NCBI GenBank assembly: GCA_905221605.1
Contig: CAJNDS010002582.1
Location: 47,501-111,500, forward strand
DNA from: Symbiodinium natans
Lineage: Eukaryota > Sar > Dinophyceae > Suessiales > Symbiodiniaceae
Direction of reading: 5' to 3'
DNA length: 64,000 nucleotides
Made by a program: the position numbers and the translations under genes. The notes beneath the pieces were generated by a model that saw nothing but the letters and a program-made list of their open reading frames with translations, was not told where the DNA came from and ran no database searches. Shown piece by piece: positions 53,031 to 62,518 of this stretch. How positions within the stretch are numbered: the stretch's first letter is position 1; the number at the start of each line of letters is the position of its first letter.

Positions 53031-53143
53031 CTAGGATGCCCCGTAGTACCCTTATTCCCTTTTTGGTAGGTTTAGGTTCCCTTATAAACCCCTTTAAGCA
53101 AAAAAGGGCACCCTTTTTCATCCTAGGTTACTGGGCAACCTAG
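53031..53143 (+). mobile_element. MITE family F6, 4-bp duplication AACA
   Basis: CTAGGATGCCCCGTAGTACCC and TACTGGGCAACCTAG ends; AACA at 53027-53030 and 53144-53147. Confidence 0.9.
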
Positions 53144-53354
53144 AACAGCAAAAAAAGCCCAAACCGCATTTTGGGTTGGCCATGCGGGGCTTTGCCTTGC
53201 TTGCGCCCAGCGCACCTTCATTCTGGGACCCGAAGCGCTATACCCCACATACATCCTAGCTCGAAGTGTTTGGGGGTGGCACAGAGGGTCAACGTCTTCG
53301 GGGTAGACTACGAAACCCACGAAAAAGAAGTCATAGTTTGTTCGGTGAGTAGAC

Positions 53355-53485
53355 GAAGGATGCCTGGTAGTACCCTTCTTCCCCTTGTTGAGGCGGTGAG
53401 GTCCCCTTTATAAACCCCTTTAAGGAAAAAAAGGGGGGGGGGGGGAGCGGCCTTTTTTAAATCCTAGGTGAGTTGGGCAACCTAG
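53355..53485 (+). mobile_element. MITE family F6, 4-bp duplication AGAC
   Basis: GAAGGATGCCTGGTAGTACCC and GAGTTGGGCAACCTAG ends; AGAC at 53351-53354 and 53486-53489. A G run enlarges the loop. Confidence 0.87.
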
Positions 53486-53627
53486 AGACACTAAACCCTA
53501 CAACCCTACACCCTACAACCCTACACCCTAAACCCTAAATCCCTAAATCCCTAAATCCCCTAAACCCTAAACCCTAAACCCTAAACCCTAAACCCTAAAC
53601 CCTAAACCCTAAACCCAAATCTGTTAG

Positions 53628-53722
53628 GATGCTTGGGCGCTCTTCGCTCAGCTCGACCGAGATGGCGACCACGAAGTAGATTCCTGGGATGCAATGGAAT
53701 CGGACCCACCCCCCTTTCTTGG
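53628..53722 (+). CDS. Channel exon: second EF-hand loop
   Basis: C-strand repeats, then acceptor AATCTGTTAG. Reads WALFAQLDRDGDHEVDSWDA then MESD. D-R-D-G-D-H-E-V-D-S-W-D supplies Asp at loop positions 1, 3 and 5 and Asp at 12, but His replaces the usual Gly at 6. Followed at once by GGGTTTAGGG. Confidence 0.63.
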
Positions 53723-54685
53723 GGTTTAGGGTTTAGGGTTTAGGGTTTAGGGTTTAGGGTTTAGGGTTTAGGGTACTTTCATGGTATTTCCCAAACTAAG
53801 GGTACCCCTGGTATACCCTTTAAACACGATCGTCCTGAATAAAAGAACCCCTCGCCGCAAAAAAAACATAAGACTGGGTCCTGGGTTTAGAGGTCTTATG
53901 GGGTTTGGGGTCGCGTGTGGGCCTGAGTTTCCTGGAAGCTGCACAGTCCTGGCTGCTAAAGGGTTTAAAGTTGGCACGTGGTTTTTCCCTGGGCTGGTTT
54001 GGTGCTGAGCACAAGCCTTGGTACTTTACAGCCTTTTGGGCTTGAACCCCCTTACAGAACCCCTAAACCCTAAACCCTAAACCCTAAACCCCCCTAAACC
54101 CTAAACCCTAAACCCAAAGAGCAGCGCCGTTGTTTCTGCAAAAAAAGGTTGAGAGTTCAGAGTGTCAGGGTGAAGAGGGAAGGCTTCCTTAGGGTTTTAG
54201 GGCTTATAGGGTTTTATGGTTTTTGGGTTTAGGGTCTAGGGTCCAAGGTTCAGGGTTTAGGGTTTAGGGTTGGAAGGCTTTCATAATGGGCGCTGGCTTT
54301 GTGTTTCTGAGATGACTCAGTAGGTCCGTTCCCGTTTAAACTTGGCTGAAGCCGAGTGATTGCGCGCTCACAGCTCAGGCTATTAAATGCGAAGTAGACT
54401 GCTGATTTGGTGAGTGTCCCCGGGGCTCTTAAGCATTTTGGCGAGACTATATATGGTTTTTTTGAGGAGATACAAGCAAAACCCGGCTCCATGTGTGTGT
54501 GTGTGTGCGTGTTTGTGTGATTTGCCCTTTGGCAGGCTTTAGGGTTTAGGGTTTAGGGTTTAGGGGTTTAGGGTTTAGGGTTTAGGGTTTAGGGGTAAGA
54601 TGGAGTCACATGCCAGCCTGCGTTGTGTACACCCTGAACGCATCAGAAGGAAGTCACAAGAAGGGGGCAGCTCACAGCTTCGCAG

Positions 54686-54745
54686 CCCCCGCCGCCAAGG
54701 ATGTCAACGAGTTCCTGGAAGGATGCATGCCCCTTTGCGTCTGTT
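54686..54745 (+). CDS. Channel exon: helix after second EF-hand
   Basis: After AGCTTCGCAG the frame reads PAAKDVNEFLEGCMPLC, then GT. V-N-E-F-L-E-G-C-M is the F-helix pattern of the second EF-hand in dinoflagellate channels, which normally continues R-L-K-G-x-A-R-S-I-D. That continuation is found at 57.49 kb. Confidence 0.6.
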
Positions 54746-55617
54746 TCTAAAGCCCAGCCTTCAGGGCTTAGGGTTTAGTGTTTAGGGTTTAGGGTTTAGG
54801 GTTTAGGGTTTAGGGCTAGTCCCAGAAATCTGGCTCCCTTGGTCGTCGCTTCCTAGGCGCGCCCCTGAACGAGTTGTCCCGCCAAAGGCCTTGAGCTTTC
54901 GCCCCAAAAGCCCGATGTTTGGACCCTTAAGGTCCTGGAAACCCTAAACCCTAAGCCCCTAAGCCCCTAAACCCAAAACCCATTTGCCCATAAACCCCTA
55001 AGCACATAAACCCACAAACCTTAAACCCCAAACCGTAACCCCCTAAACGATCGATTTGGGATTCCGGGTTGTGGGCCGAGGTTCGGGTTCAAACTCTGGG
55101 GGGCTCCACAGTGAGGACCCCAAAACTGGGATGCCGAATAGTGCCCTGCCCCCTACCTAAGGCTATTTTGGAAGAATTTAAGCCTGCTTCAGGTTTTTTA
55201 AGGGGGGAACCTAGGGGGGGTACTTTCGGGGATCCGTTCCCGGATAAACTTTCATGAAGCAACACTTAGGATTGCTGGACAAGCACGTTTTTGTTTTTCA
55301 TGGGTTGCCCTATTGCCCCACTCTATACTATCCCCTAGGTCTCCCCCCCCCCTCCCCCCCTCAAAAAACCTTAATTAGGCTCAAGTTTCCAAGAACAGCC
55401 TGTCTTATGGGGGGAACCTAGAGGGGGGTGGGAGGAGTATAGAGGGGGGTAGTATTGGAACCCTAAACCCTAAACCCTAAACCCTAAACCCATGACATTT
55501 TAGGGGACACACAAAGGGCATCTTTGCTGCAGGCGGTTGCAAAGCATGGTAGAACATTACGGGAGCTGCAGTTGGCACTGGCTAACTTCAGGTTTCGGGC
55601 CTTGGGAACCCTAGGGT

Positions 55618-55745
55618 GCAGGGTTCAGGGTTTAGGGTTTAGGGTTCAGGGTTCAGGGTTTAGGGTTCAGGGTTCAGGGTTCAGGGTTTAGGGTTTAGGG
55701 TTTAGGGTTCAGGGTTCAGGGTTCAGGGTTTAGGGTTTAGGGTTT
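55618..55745 (+). repeat. Telomeric array with TTCAGGG interspersion
   Basis: TTTAGGG and TTCAGGG alternate in a higher-order pattern (blocks of one to three). Confidence 0.93.
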
Positions 55746-55853
55746 GGGCCAGGGGTTGCACTCTTACATCTCAGCTCCTGCAAGCTCGAGCCTCCCGAGC
55801 CCTTCACCAAGAGCTTTGACTTTGGTGTGCTCTGTGCTGCCTCGAGTCCAAAC

Positions 55854-55964
55854 CTTGGTAGCCCAGTGGTACCCTTTACTTTTTTTTTAATGGTTTCCCT
55901 TGCAAAATAGCCGACCCCCAAAAAAAAGGTGCCCTTAACATAATATGGTTACTGGGCCACCATG
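55854..55964 (+). mobile_element. MITE family F1
   Basis: CTTGGTAGCCCAGTGGTACCC and TACTGGGCCACCATG ends; flanks AAAC and AGAC match at 3 of 4. From 55975 to 57230 there are no telomeric tracts and no recognised gene. Confidence 0.82.
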
Positions 55965-56513
55965 AGACGCACATGCAACACCAACATCAACACCAGGGGT
56001 GGGACTTTGCTACAACTTTATCACGTTGCAAGTGTGGGGGTTGCTCGAATTTCTTTTCTTGGGAGGTAAAAGTTCTAAACTGTTATTGGGGCGGGTTCAA
56101 GAGCAACTAAGAATATGTTGAAAGCAGTTCTGTTCCTTGGAATGTTCAGTTGCCTCTTCGGGGCAGGCTCGCCCCAAACCTGCGTGGCTGCACCGTCGTC
56201 ACTCATTAAATACCTGCCAACTCTCGCCAATGTCCGCTTCTTAGGGTTCACATGCAAAACCTAGACGGCTCTTCTCTGACGAAGCTGTAATTATCTTGTA
56301 CATCTCTTATTTATACATATACATCAGTACACAGTTGTCAAGCAAATCGACACTACTTGATCTACTTGATGTAATCTCTTCCTATGAGACATTCCTGTTT
56401 TCAACTGATCAGCGCTCCTTATGTACCATTGAAGAAGCCGCACATTTTCAAAACATACTAACCGCCGAAAATTCGTTCTATTCGTCGCGCTTCATCCGCT
56501 GTACTTTATCGAA

Positions 56514-56622
56514 CCCAAAGAGCCCAATATTGCTTAATTAAGCAATATACCTTAAATCATATAGGGGTCCTGAATATGATTTAAGGAATATTCCTTAATT
56601 AAGCAATATTGGGCTCTTTGGG
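56514..56622 (+). mobile_element. Foldback element, near-perfect palindrome
   Basis: CCCAAAGAGCCCAATATTGC at the left returns as GCAATATTGGGCTCTTTGGG at the right; the arms extend about 48 bp (TTAATTAAG, CTTAAATCATAT) around a loop AGGGGTCCTGA. The inner GGAATATTCCTTAA also occurs in the 15.0-kb foldback. Confidence 0.88.
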
Positions 56623-57489
56623 AAGAACACTCGCACCATGACCTTGGGCGTCGGGACTTGAGGCCCTGGAAGAATTGTGAGCAACGAAGTTGGAACGATT
56701 TGTGGCGAAGTCAGGAGGAGTGTTGGCGTGAGATTCTTGCCATGCTTTCTCCCTGCAGGATACCACAGGAGCCTTGAAGAAAAGGGTAGAACAATAACTA
56801 AGCGTTTTCTTGAGGCATCTCAACAGTGCAAGTGAACAAACTCTACTTGTTGTTCTTGCGTTTTATTGCTTATAGGCCTCTCTCAGCACTGCCCATTCTC
56901 TCAAGCGAAACTCGAGAAGTCGGGAAGGCCGTGTTCTCGAGCTGTTATTTGGCCCGCGGCTCCTGTTCGTCCAAACCTGCTTTGGGCCTAAACCCTTGTT
57001 TCGCGAACTTTGTATTTTGAAGCACCAAAGTACATGGTGACAAACGCCGTGTGCACAAATGCGCCTTCCATCTTGTCTTTGCCGCCGTCAAATCTTACAC
57101 GCTAGCTGAAAACGTGCAACATCTCTGCAAAGCTTTTCGGTTCCCTCCCCTCCATCCCCGGAAGGGGGTTCTACAACAATTGCCTTCGACAAAGGCCCTT
57201 TATTTTGCAGCAACACCCACCGGAAACAGGGTTTAGGGTTTCGGCACAGCAAAACGAGCTACAACGGGAGCCGATCAATGGGGGCGTCGACCAGTGCAGG
57301 TTTGGGCTTTGGAAGGTTTTACTGATCATAATGAGGTCTTACAAAGATCAGTTACCCTAAAGCCTTTATAAGCCCTTACCCCCCTCAAGCCCTAAACCCC
57401 GAAACCCTAAACCCCTAAACCCCTAAACCCTTAAACCCCTAAACCCTCAACCCTCTTAAGCGAAGAGTAGTTTGTGCCGATGGCCCGAG

Positions 57490-57549
57490 GCTCCTTAAGG
57501 GCCCGGCACGCTCGATCGATGTCGTCTGCATCAAGAAGGACTTCTTGGG
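57490..57549 (+). CDS. Channel exon: conserved segment after EF-hands
   Basis: Within CCGAGGCTCCTTAAG, reads LLKGPARSIDVVCIKKDFL then GT in GGGGTTTAGGG. L-K-G-P-A-R-S-I-D is the conserved continuation of E-G-C-M-R in dinoflagellate channels and so links directly to the 54.7-kb exon. The acceptor could be after CCCGAG (57489) or CTTAAG (57498). Confidence 0.65.
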
Positions 57550-57780
57550 GGTTTAGGGTTCAGGGCCTAGGGGTTTGGGGTTTGAGGGTTTAAGGGTTTG
57601 GGGTTTAGGGGTTTAGGGGTTTTGGGGTTTAGAATTTAGAGGTTTAGAGGTTTGGGGGTTTAGGGTTTAGGGGTTTAGGGGTTAGGGTTTTAGGGGAGAA
57701 AGGAAGTTACAGTAGCCCCTTGACATGGTCCCTGACCTGCTTGGAAAGGAGTTCTGAAGCATGTGCCCTTGCGCGTTTGT

Positions 57781-57895
57781 TTGGGATGCCCGGTAGTGCC
57801 CTTGTTCCCTTTTTGGGGGCTCTAGGTTCCCCTATATAAACCCCTGTAAGCAAAAAAGGGCACCCTTTTTAATCCTAGGTTACTGGGCAACCTAG
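57781..57895 (+). mobile_element. MITE family F6
   Basis: TTGGGATGCCCGGTAGTGCCC and TACTGGGCAACCTAG ends; TTTG lies next to both ends, with a 1-nt offset at the left. Confidence 0.85.
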
Positions 57896-58003
57896 TTTGT
57901 TTGGGTAGAATACAGGGGGGTGTACAAGGGTTCCCCCAACTAGGGGGGCGCATACTAAGGGAGCACGCAACTAATTCCCCTTAAAGCCCTAAGCCTTGGG
58001 ATG

Positions 58004-58102
58004 TTCCCCCTTATACTAACAGTCCTAAATGGGGATTCTAGTACCCCCCCCCCCCCCCTTTTTGATCCCTATGAAGGTCTGTTAGCATAAGGGGGAACAT
58101 CT
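58004..58102 (+). mobile_element. MITE family F2
   Basis: TTGGGATGTTCCCCCTTATAC and CATAAGGGGGAACATC ends, poly-C in the loop. No target duplication. Confidence 0.82.
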
Positions 58103-58218
58103 AAACTTGGCAGTTTTGGCCTCTCGGAGTCGTCTTGAGGCTTTGGGGATCTTCGGATCTTCGGGGAACCCTAGACCCTTAACCCTAAACCCTAAACCCT
58201 AAACCCCCCGAAAACGGG

Positions 58219-58295
58219 GGAGAGGCTGACGAAGGCGTGCCCAGCCTTGAAACCCCAACTGGGCACACCCTGGTCACTCTGGACAGGGGATCCGA
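58219..58295 (+). CDS. Acidic exon-like segment, possible channel C-terminus
   Basis: EADEGVPSLETPTGHTLVTL on plus, after C-strand repeats. Disordered and acidic. It runs into an element (F13). Confidence 0.33.
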
Positions 58296-58470
58296 AGTAT
58301 GGGCCTTGAATTCGGGAACCCCTGTTAAACCCTAAACCCTAAACCCTAAACCCTAAACCCTAAACCCAAAGAAGACCCTTATATACACTACACATAATCA
58401 GGGCACTTCGGATCCCTGAAACGGTCTAAGCAAGGGTAAGGGACCATGCTCAGGGGCCCCATGGCTCCAA
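58296..58470 (+). mobile_element. Repeat family F13 with telomeric insert
   Basis: CCGAAGTATGGGCCTTGAATT ... CACTTCGGATCCCTGAAACG ... CATGCTCAGGGGCCC matches 59365-59490 (AAGTATGGGCCCTGAGTTTG ... ACTTCGGATCCCTATAAAC). The first copy has six C-strand units (58325-58366) where the second reads GTTGAATAACCCTTAC. Confidence 0.7.
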
Positions 58471-58809
58471 CCTCAGACTGGGAGCTTCGCATCCGCAACC
58501 CTTCTCTGGTCTCTACTTTTTGCTTATTGTAAGAACACCCCCCCCCCCCACAAAATGAACACTTTTTATAAGTTGCCCTTATGAAGACGGAAGAGTTTTA
58601 GTTGTTGTTTGTTTCTTTTTTTTTTTTGGGGGGGGGGGGGGGGGCGGTGCTTCGGCAATGAGTAGTCCTAGCCTTGACAAGGACATTGTGGCTCTCCAAG
58701 AGACCTTGCAACAGCAGGCAGGTCGAGGGGGTCCCTAAACCCTAAACCCTGAGAGACCATGCCGCTTTAGGGCTGGTTAGGGTTGGGCTTGGGGTTAAGG
58801 GCCTAACTT

Positions 58810-58911
58810 TGGATGTTCCCCCCCCTATACTAGCAGTCCTGAATAAGGATTAAAAAGTACCCCCCGCTGTTATAAACCCCATGAAGGAGCTGTGAGTAGA
58901 AGGGGGAACAT
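58810..58911 (+). mobile_element. MITE family F2
   Basis: TTTGGATGTTCCCCCCCC and AAGGGGGAACATCCCAA ends. No clear target duplication. Confidence 0.78.
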
Positions 58912-58949
58912 CCCAACCCCAAGCCCCAGCTCAACCCTTAGGGTTCCGG

Positions 58950-59022
58950 GCGGTGGGCTTTCAAGGCGGATGGCCAGAAGCCGGCTGCGAGGGCTTTTTC
59001 GAATTGGCCTCAATGGCTCACC
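58950..59022 (+). CDS. Exon-like segment cut by an F2 MITE
   Basis: VGFQGGWPEAGCEGFFELAS then MAH on plus, directly bordered by the F2 at 59023. Family unknown. Confidence 0.33.
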
Positions 59023-59128
59023 TTGGGGATGTCCCCCCTTATACGAACAGCTCCTTCATAGGGATTAATAGTGCCTGCCTGCGTATCCCTAAAAGGACTG
59101 TTTGTCTAAGGAGGAACATCCCAGCCTC
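59023..59128 (+). mobile_element. MITE family F2
   Basis: TTGGGGATGTCCCCCCTTATAC and AAGGAGGAACATCCCAG ends; CTCACC occurs on both sides, giving a 6-of-8 match. Confidence 0.78.
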
Positions 59129-59931
59129 ACCCCTTCAACCTCTGAAACATCTCTTGGCTCAAGCAAGCGAGGTTCAAGGGCTTTAGGGGTTTCAGGGCTC
59201 ATGGTCGGCAGGGTTCGGGGTTGAGGGGTTTGTCGTTGCGGTTCTTCGGGGTTGGGGGATTTCATTGGGTTTAGGGTTTAGGAGGGTTTATGGTTTAGGG
59301 TTTCCGCAGCGAGGGGCTCGACAAGAACAATGGGATCTAGGGTTTCGGGTTGAGTTTCTCGGGTTCCAAGTATGGGCCCTGAGTTTGGGTCCCTTGTTGA
59401 ATAACCCTTACATAAACTAGACGGTATTAAGCGCCCAGACTTCGGATCCCTATAAACAAGGGTGCGACCATACCAAGGGCCCAGGGTTCCAACCTTACAG
59501 AGGGTTCTTTACAAGATCGTGGTTGCTTTGACATTTCAGTCCAGGACACCGCTTTCCGGGCAAAGCGTAGAGGGTAATTATAGATCAGAGAAACACACCC
59601 GTTCAATCTCAGGCTTGCGGGCGGGAGAGACAGAGAGTGCGAGAGACAGCGAGTGAGAGGAGCGAGACAGCAGAAGGGCGGGAACCTAAGCCCGAGACCC
59701 TGAAAACGGCCCGAAACTTAAAGGATACGAAGGGGCAGCCTTTGAAGACCTCGGGTCAACAGCCGCGAATGATTAGCTTGATTTGGGGTTCAGCATTCGC
59801 TGCACTCTACGACACACCATGCGGCGGTGCTAACTGAGCTACTAGTAAGAGTACTGGGAGGAATTTGTGTTTTGTGCTTGCGGTCGAAGTTCCGATCACC
59901 CCCGTACCATCCACATGCAAGCAGCGGACTA

Positions 59932-60037
59932 TAGGGGTCGGAATAGTTTCGAATAGTATTCCCTCCCTTTCTAGTCATACTATAATAACCCCCCCCCAAA
60001 AAAAAACAAAAAAAACCTGTTCCAATTATTAAGGCCC
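59932..60037 (+). mobile_element. MITE family F3
   Basis: GGGGTCGGAATAGTTTCG and CCAATTATTAAGGCCCC ends; poly-C and poly-A in the loop. Confidence 0.75.
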
Positions 60038-60113
60038 CAGGTCGTAGGGTCCGAGCTTGCAGGCGAAAGACCTGGCGGTTATCCGTGAGAAGCTGTGTTC
60101 TGAGCGTTAGCGA

Positions 60114-60226
60114 CTTGGTAGCCCAGTGGTGCCCTTGACCCCCTCTTTTGGTTCTGGGTTCTCTTTAGAAAGTAACCAGCCAACAAAAGGCTACCCCGTA
60201 TTCCTATATGGTTACCGGGTGATTCG
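60114..60226 (+). mobile_element. MITE family F1, right end eroded
   Basis: CTTGGTAGCCCAGTGGTGCCC start, ATGGTTACCGGGTGATTCG at the right. Confidence 0.72.
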
Positions 60227-60486
60227 TGTTACCTTGACAACCGTTCTCGGATTGGTCGGGCAGAAAAAGGCACCATTTGTACATGCCCTAGCCTGGCTCA
60301 GTTCGTGTAGATCGAGGGGTTGAGACCGTAATACACCTGGATGTTGCAAAGTCAGAAAGGGGTTTAGCTTCATGATTCCGGGCTACTTTTACGGAGCTTA
60401 ACGAATGTGCCAAAAACAGGACGACCTGATGGTTAAACAGATAAGCATCTTCCACTTGATGGCCATGTCATGTCATGTCATTAAAG

Positions 60487-60598
60487 CCCCTAAACCCTAG
60501 ACCCTAGACCCTAGACCCTAGACCCTAGACCCTAGACCCTAAACCCTAAACCCTAAACCCTACACCCTAAACCCTATCCCTAAACCCTAAACCCTCCG
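60487..60598 (-). repeat. Telomere-variant block (CCCTAGA)n
   Basis: Six or seven homogeneous CCCTAGA units, then canonical CCCTAAA. Confidence 0.95.
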
Positions 60599-60604
60599 GA
60601 ACAG

Positions 60605-60693
60605 AACCCAAGGTTGACGTTGAGTCTAAGCCGGACCCCAAGAGGAAGAAAGTCGTCGAACAAGTAACCGTAACCAAACAGGGTTTCATTTGA
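60605..60693 (+). CDS. Possible terminal exon with basic cluster
   Basis: C-strand repeats, then acceptor CCGGAACAG. Reads PKVDVESKPDPKRKKVVEQV then TVTKQGFI and a TGA stop at 60691. Lys-rich with PKRKK, a monopartite nuclear-localisation-like cluster, though in a channel tail it could bind phosphoinositides. Could end the channel gene or another gene. Confidence 0.45.
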
Positions 60694-60712
60694 AGGGTTC
60701 TAGGTTTGTAGG

Positions 60713-60808
60713 GGAAATGGTTACTAGTGGTATTCCCTTATGGTTCCTGTAGAATTAGTTATACTAGAAGAACCCCCCAAAACCTCATTCTAATCATTGA
60801 GGCCCTAG
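60713..60808 (+). mobile_element. MITE family F3
   Basis: GGGGAAATGGTTACTAG start, TTCTAATCATTGAGGCCC end. Confidence 0.7.
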
Positions 60809-61088
60809 ACAGGATCGGGTTTGCGATACCGGTTGCTTCATGCCCAAGGCCCTAAACCCTATAAACCCTGAAGTATAGGACCGTAGGACCCAACGAAGAT
60901 TTTCGACGTACGGGCTCATGGACCGAGCGTTCGAACGTTCGACCCACGAAGACGCAAAGCGTCCCGCGTGGGCCATCGCTCATCTTGCTACGTCTGCACA
61001 TGGAGCTTGGACATAAGCCCTAAACCCTAAACCCTAAAGGTGCCCTAGAACCCAGCATGAAGTGACGAAAGGCTTGTTTTTTTTGCAG

Positions 61089-61178
61089 GTTGCCCAATCC
61101 GGTTCTTAAAGGACATTCTCGGATCCAACAGCCCCTGCTGCAGATCATCTACACCCAACATTCCAAGACCCCAAACCC
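61089..61178 (+). CDS. Exon-like segment with strong acceptor
   Basis: TTTTTTTTGCAG precedes LPNPVLKGHSRIQQPLLQII then YTQHSK. A good polypyrimidine tract, but no flanking telomeric tract downstream. Family unknown. Confidence 0.38.
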
Positions 61179-61371
61179 TCACTAAAAAACTTTTAAGGAA
61201 CAGACATTTTGTTTTTTTTTAAACCATCCCAACCATGAACTGGAAACCCTCAATTTCCCTCCCCCTCTTAGGGGATGGCGAGTTGCCGAACTTCATCCAA
61301 CTTTCGGGTGGTTGGCCAAATTCTGGTCCCTTTCTGGATTCCTATTATTATAATCGGGCACCTAATATTTA

Positions 61372-61526
61372 CCTGAAGGCCCCTATGTAGTACTTTTTTG
61401 GGGTAGTATACTAGAATCCCCTACAACGAACCCCAAAAGGTTCTACATTGGAACCCTAAACCCGAGACCCTAGACCCTAAACCCTAAACCCCAAACCCTA
61501 AACCCTAAACCCTAAAAGCCTTCAGG
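61372..61526 (-). mobile_element. MITE family F5 with telomeric insert at the same site
   Basis: CCTGAAGGCCCCTATGTAG start; GGTTCTACATTGGAA, then about nine C-strand units (61452-61517), then AAAAGCCTTCAGG end. The insert lies at the same internal position as in the 52.7-kb copy, in reverse orientation. Confidence 0.9.
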
Positions 61527-61832
61527 TAGAGTACCCCAAAAAGGGATCATCATGTTGACAACCACCCATTCGAGCACTGCGGGGCCTTTTGTCTGAAACT
61601 GCGCATCTTGGGTTTCCATAAAGGTTTTAGGGTGTTGAGTTAGGGTTTGGGGTTTAGGGTTTAGGGTTTAGGGTTTAGGGTTAGGGTTTTCGGAGGCGCG
61701 CCCCCCTCATGAAGCAGCTTCCAGGTTCAAAAGGGTTTAGGGCTTAGGGTTCAGAACTCTGAAGCAAAGCAAGAAACAGGGTTGAAGGTTTTTACGTTCA
61801 AGGGCTTCGTAGGGTTTACGAGTACAAGAAAG

Positions 61833-61922
61833 GGGTCGGAATAATTACTAATAGTATTTCCTTATGGTCCCCTGATAGTTATGCTATAAGAACACCAAAA
61901 CCTCTAATTATTGAGGCCCCTA
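61833..61922 (+). mobile_element. MITE family F3, cleanest copy
   Basis: GGGGTCGGAATAATTACTAA start, CTCTAATTATTGAGGCCCC end, no insert. Used as the F3 reference. Confidence 0.8.
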
Positions 61923-62304
61923 TACTACAGCAGTGCGCACGTGACCAAGCTCCGTACTCAGCGACTTTAAGTTTGTTCTTTCGAAGGCTGCTGGCAGTGG
62001 GGCGGTTCTGTCTGGAGTTTAGGGTTTAGAGTTTATATATATATATATATGTTTTGTTTGGGCTTTTGGGGTGTTTGGGGTTTAGGTTTTTTAGGTTTAG
62101 GGTTTTGGGTTTCGGGTTTGGGGTGTAGGGACGCTGCTGCTAGCATCCCCTCCAGGTCCAGATCCAATATGGGTTCACGTAGCAAGGAAACCCTAAGGTT
62201 TAGGGTTTAGGGTTTAGGGTTTAGGGTTTAGGGTTTAGGGTTTAGGGTTTCCTACGGAATTGGGTACCCCACAGGGTAACAGAGGGAGGAGGTAAGGCGC
62301 CAAT

Positions 62305-62450
62305 ATGGTTTTAATTGGGTTATACCTTGGGGACGACATGAACCCTAAAAAGGTTTGTGCTTCATAGAACTTAATCATAACTGTACTAGTATAGGGTATC
62401 TGACCCCAATTTTAGGGTTCATTTGGTCCCCAAGGTTTTAATTGGGTTTT
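62305..62450 (+). mobile_element. Foldback element with flanking direct repeat
   Basis: CCTTGGGGACGACATGAACCC and GGGTTCATTTGGTCCCCAAGG are inverted arms. GGTTTTAATTGGGTT lies just outside the left arm and again at the right arm, a 15-bp direct repeat. The downstream ATAAGTGCAGTTATTGTTGG resembles the 20.2-kb element. Confidence 0.68.
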
Positions 62451-62518
62451 AACCCTAAACCCTAAACCCTATAAGTGCAGTTATTGTTGGGTTAATACGC
62501 ATGTTGGGTGTTTTTCAG

